Translations under genes and position numbers: made by a program
Shown: piece after piece, positions 61,435 to 64,000 of the stretch
Position numbering within the stretch: position 1 is the first letter of the stretch
How the letters are laid out: the number at the start of each line of letters is the position of its first letter
The notes under the pieces: generated by a model
Database searches by the model: none
Told to the model about the DNA's origin: nothing
The model's input: only the letters and a program-made list of their open reading frames with translations
Assembly (NCBI GenBank): GCA_015272395.1
Contig: JACYLQ010000033.1
Location: 186,001 to 250,000, forward strand
DNA length: 64,000 nt
Source of the DNA: Calothrix sp. C42_A2020_038
Lineage (GTDB): Bacteria; Cyanobacteriota; Cyanobacteriia; Cyanobacteriales; Nostocaceae
Direction: 5' to 3'

Positions 61435-62922
61435 ATGACATTTTGGTTTCTCCTTTTATTAGGAATTATTACTTATTTAATGGTGCAGCGGAGTGTTGCT
61501 CAAATTACTAGAACACCCGTTTGGTTGTTGTGGCTTGTACTGATGGCGCCAGCACTATTATGGACGGTATGGTCGGCTGTATATGGAATCACAGTACAAC
61601 CACCTAGGGCATTAATGATTGCTCCTCTAATTATTTCTCCAATTTTATACTGGGTACTATTTCAAATCGGGCGCCGTCCAACTGAAGCGACCTCAAGCGA
61701 TAAATTAACACCTACATCACAATCGGCTATTAATCCTACCGCAGAACCAGCAGTGTCAGTACGCCCTATTCAACCCTCCGAAGAAACCCAATTAAGAAAC
61801 TGTTTTCCTTGGTCGTTATATTACCTTCAAGATATTGAATATCGACCACAAGCAGTTATTTGTAAAGGTCAGTTACGTTCAGACGCAACAGCAGCTTACC
61901 AACAAATTAAAGAAAACATTGAAACGCAATTTGGCAACCGTTTTTTGGTAATACTTCAAGAAGGTTTTAACGGTAAACCAATATTTGTATTAGTCCCTAA
62001 TACTCAACTAATCAAATATCAACAGCGTGGTTCTGAAAATTTAACCCGACCTGGTTTCGCATTAGGTTTACTATTTGCAACACTTTTCACAACAACTTTG
62101 GTAGGAACTAGAATTGCTGGAGTGGGAGTGCAACAATTGCAAGCAAATCCAAGTGCTTTACTTCAAGGATTACCATACTCTCTAGCGTTAATGACGATTT
62201 TGGGCATCCACGAATTTGGTCACTATATTACAGCTAGACGCTACAAAATTCGTGCGACACTACCCTACTTTATCCCAATGCCGTTTTTCTTGGGAACTTT
62301 TGGCGCCTTTATACAAATGCGGAGTCCAGTTCCCAACCGGAAAGCATTATTTGATGTCAGTATCGCTGGGCCAATAGCTGGATTCATTACAACTTTGCCA
62401 ATACTAATTTGGGGATTGGCAAATTCCAAGATTGTCCCGATCACAGAGCAAGCTGGGTTATTAAGTTCAGATTCAATCAATTATCTCAATCCCAGGTATT
62501 CAATACTGCTTGCCCTAATTTCCAAATTAGTTTTGGGAGCTGAATTAACAGCTAAGACCAGCATAGATTTGCATCCAGTTGCATTTGCTGGATTGTTAGG
62601 TGTAGTAGTAACAGCGTTAAATCTAATGCCTGTGGGACAGCTAGACGGTGGTCATATTGTCCACGCGATGTTTGGGCAGCGAAACGCAGTTATCATTGGT
62701 CAAATTTCACGTTTACTGCTGTTGTTGCTTTCGTTGGTACAACCCGGATTTTTTCTATGGGCAGTGATTTTGCTATTCATACCCTTAATCGATGAACCAG
62801 CATTGAACGATGTTACAGAACTCAACAACCAACGCGATATTTTAGGAATTGTATCAATTGCGTTACTAATCTTAATTGTATTACCGCTGCCAAATGTCTT
62901 CGCACGGTTTTTAGGTCTTTGA
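61435..62922 (+). CDS. Site-2 protease family intramembrane metalloprotease (EGY-like)
   Basis: A 495-residue membrane zinc protease of family M50. About eight membrane helices; zinc motif H259-E-F-G-H263 in LGIHEFGHYITARRY and the third ligand D404 in NLMPVGQLDGGH. The large N-terminal soluble insertion (residues ~80-200) containing NCFPWSLYYLQDIEYRPQAV, and the closing helices, match the cyanobacterial/chloroplast EGY1-like group. Likely cleaves membrane-bound substrates in plasma or thylakoid membrane. Confidence 0.9.
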   Translation: MTFWFLLLLGIITYLMVQRSVAQITRTPVWLLWLVLMAPALLWTVWSAVYGITVQPPRALMIAPLIISPILYWVLFQIGRRPTEATSSDKLTPTSQSAINPTAEPAVSVRPIQPSEETQLRNCFPWSLYYLQDIEYRPQAVICKGQLRSDATAAYQQIKENIETQFGNRFLVILQEGFNGKPIFVLVPNTQLIKYQQRGSENLTRPGFALGLLFATLFTTTLVGTRIAGVGVQQLQANPSALLQGLPYSLALMTILGIHEFGHYITARRYKIRATLPYFIPMPFFLGTFGAFIQMRSPVPNRKALFDVSIAGPIAGFITTLPILIWGLANSKIVPITEQAGLLSSDSINYLNPRYSILLALISKLVLGAELTAKTSIDLHPVAFAGLLGVVVTALNLMPVGQLDGGHIVHAMFGQRNAVIIGQISRLLLLLLSLVQPGFFLWAVILLFIPLIDEPALNDVTELNNQRDILGIVSIALLILIVLPLPNVFARFLGL

Positions 62923-62998
62923 ATAATAATGATTAGTACAATAGCATTAATAGGTGATATTAACCATTCTAAACTTGTTCATCTATCCCAAAGTCATT

Positions 62999-63260
62999 AT
63001 GCGTCCTCCATTTCCAGGGATGAATCCCTCTAAAGCTGAATTGTATCCCTTTGGATTAATTGAACCAATACCAGCTTTTTACTTACCCTTGCGTCCAGGT
63101 GATACCGAACCTTTATTTGACCTACAATTTAATACATGAATTATATGACCGCGCTGGTTTGGATATGGCTATTGATTACACACGTGATCCTGTACCCCCA
63201 TTATCTGAATCCGAAGAAATTTGGTTAAATATTTTGTTACAAAAGCAGGGTTTATGCTAA
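62999..63260 (+). pseudogene. DUF4058 gene remnant, internally deleted and frameshifted
   Basis: The 5' part reads MRPPFPGMNPS, the start of DUF4058 proteins, but jumps within about 10 codons to their C-terminus (PIPAFYLPLRPGDTEPLFDL), so some 200 codons are missing. After ...FDLQ the frame shifts by one T, and the C-terminus continues in another frame as LIHELYDRAGLDMAIDYTRD then PVPPLSESEEIWLNILLQKQ. Two independent lesions make it non-functional. Confidence 0.75.
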
Positions 63261-63656
63261 TTAAATTCATCAATTTTTATATACGTATAAACCCATAATT
63301 TTAATAGTAATTATTTTGTTAAGTATATATGAAATCTTAATATTTCGCTTACCTTTTTTTCATAAGAATTTACCTATATCTTTAGAAGGATTTTGATTAT
63401 ATATATCTCTATTTAGATTGATCAAAATGAAATAAAAAGCAACGATTATTTAAAAACAGCGATTTCAGCGACTTTTGGCGTTGTAACTCGTATTTTTTGG
63501 GGATAACATGAGAAATAGTATTTAGTGAAAACACGATTAATTCCCTATTACCGTATCGGTATTTACGAACTAAGGTAAATTCGATTTGGCATTCTGCACT
63601 CGGTGAAAAAGAATGTAGTGTTTTTCCTCACACCGCGCGAAGACGTCAGTTTTTTT
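63261..63656. other. AT-rich intergenic region before remA
   Basis: 396 bp without a gene; probable promoter region of remA. No repeats recognised. Confidence 0.5.
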
Positions 63657-63923
63657 ATGGACATTCAGCTAATCAACATCGGATTTGGCAATATTGTTTC
63701 TGCCAACCGTGTAGTAGCCATTGTCAGTCCAGAGTCAGCTCCTATTAAGCGTATTATTACCGATGCGCGTGACAGGGGTCAGCTGGTTGACGCTACTTAT
63801 GGGCGCCGCACAAGGGCTGTAATTATTACAGATTCGAGTCACGTGATACTATCGGCGATTCAACCGGAGACGGTAGCAAATCGCTTCGTAATTTCACGAG
63901 AGCATCAAGTGGTAGATAATTAG
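63657..63923 (+). CDS. remA: RemA/DUF370 family regulator
   Basis: An 88-residue DUF370 protein, [20 protein letters not shown], with [20 protein letters not shown] and [20 protein letters not shown]. In Bacillus the homologue RemA is a DNA-binding activator of matrix genes. In cyanobacteria the gene usually sits just before gmk (guanylate kinase), which may begin beyond the window. ATG 63657 is preferred; the frame is open to a GTG at 63603. Confidence 0.9.
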   Translation: MDIQLINIGFGNIVSANRVVAIVSPESAPIKRIITDARDRGQLVDATYGRRTRAVIITDSSHVILSAIQPETVANRFVISREHQVVDN

Positions 63924-64000
63924 CAAATTAATTAAAAATTTACTGGTGGGTTTAAATCCCCACCCCTCAAGACTATTTATCAGCAGTAATATGTGAATTA

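Noticed and set aside
1-64000. tRNA or rRNA genes
   Set aside because: No cloverleaf with a GGTTCGAATCC-type T arm or rRNA segment was seen in the intergenic regions, though a covariance search was not possible.

Overview
The window is chromosomal DNA of a cyanobacterium, most likely a filamentous, heterocyst-type (Nostocales) lineage. The evidence is cytochrome b6f genes petB-petD next to ctpA, a phycobiliprotein-like gene with CpeS-family lyase-like genes and a high-light-inducible protein, the rpmE-prfA and gpmI-secG neighbourhoods, an EGY-like site-2 protease, RemA, and many hairpin-type interspersed repeats. The DNA carries about ninety copies of the palindrome GGCGCC by eye, roughly one per 700 bp, while the usual cyanobacterial HIP1 octamer GCGATCGC was not seen. 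GATC also looks depleted, and a DpnII-like GATC restriction-modification pair sits at 1.9-3.9 kb.

Layout. 0-16.9 kb: end of a ribosomal-protein cluster (rpmE, prfA), the restriction-modification pair, an MFS exporter, a small HTH-like protein, an ABC-F ATPase, gpmI, secG, a secreted metzincin-like protease, a DUF427 protein, a methyltransferase, a solitary EF-G paralogue and rtcB. 17.4-20.2 kb: methyltransferase, HAD hydrolase, Uma2 nuclease-like protein. 20.3-36.6 kb: a complete type I-D CRISPR-Cas locus. The order on the minus strand is cas3-cas10d-csc2-csc1-cas6-cas4-cas1-cas2, with a WYL regulator divergent from cas3. A 25-repeat array (read leftwards) and a 39-repeat array (read rightwards) flank it. 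Their repeats differ in the 5' part but share the 3' 26 nt, and both leaders contain the same 25-bp element. 36.8-45.6 kb: repeat-rich accessory region with a HEAT/LRR protein, a GrpE-like membrane protein, a short threonyl-tRNA synthetase, a diacylglycerol-kinase-like protein with novel C-terminal repeats, a histidine phosphatase and an LRV-repeat protein. 46-50 kb: MlaE-type permease and an antenna/photoprotection cluster. 50-64 kb: lipoprotein, SDR, outer-membrane protein, pentapeptide-repeat membrane protein, glycosyltransferase, RsbW-like kinase, petD/petB, ctpA, degenerate MBL protein, site-2 protease, a DUF4058 pseudogene and remA.

The most notable signal is upstream of the short threonyl-tRNA synthetase gene (thrS). 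In order, the sequence shows a TTGACA-17-TAAATA promoter, a 20-codon ORF with seven Thr codons (MIISLVTTTITTRTTSHGGL), mutually exclusive hairpins, and an intrinsic terminator with six U residues, before a strong Shine-Dalgarno and the thrS start. This has the full architecture of ribosome-mediated transcription attenuation responding to threonyl-tRNA, which I do not know to be described for a cyanobacterial aminoacyl-tRNA synthetase.
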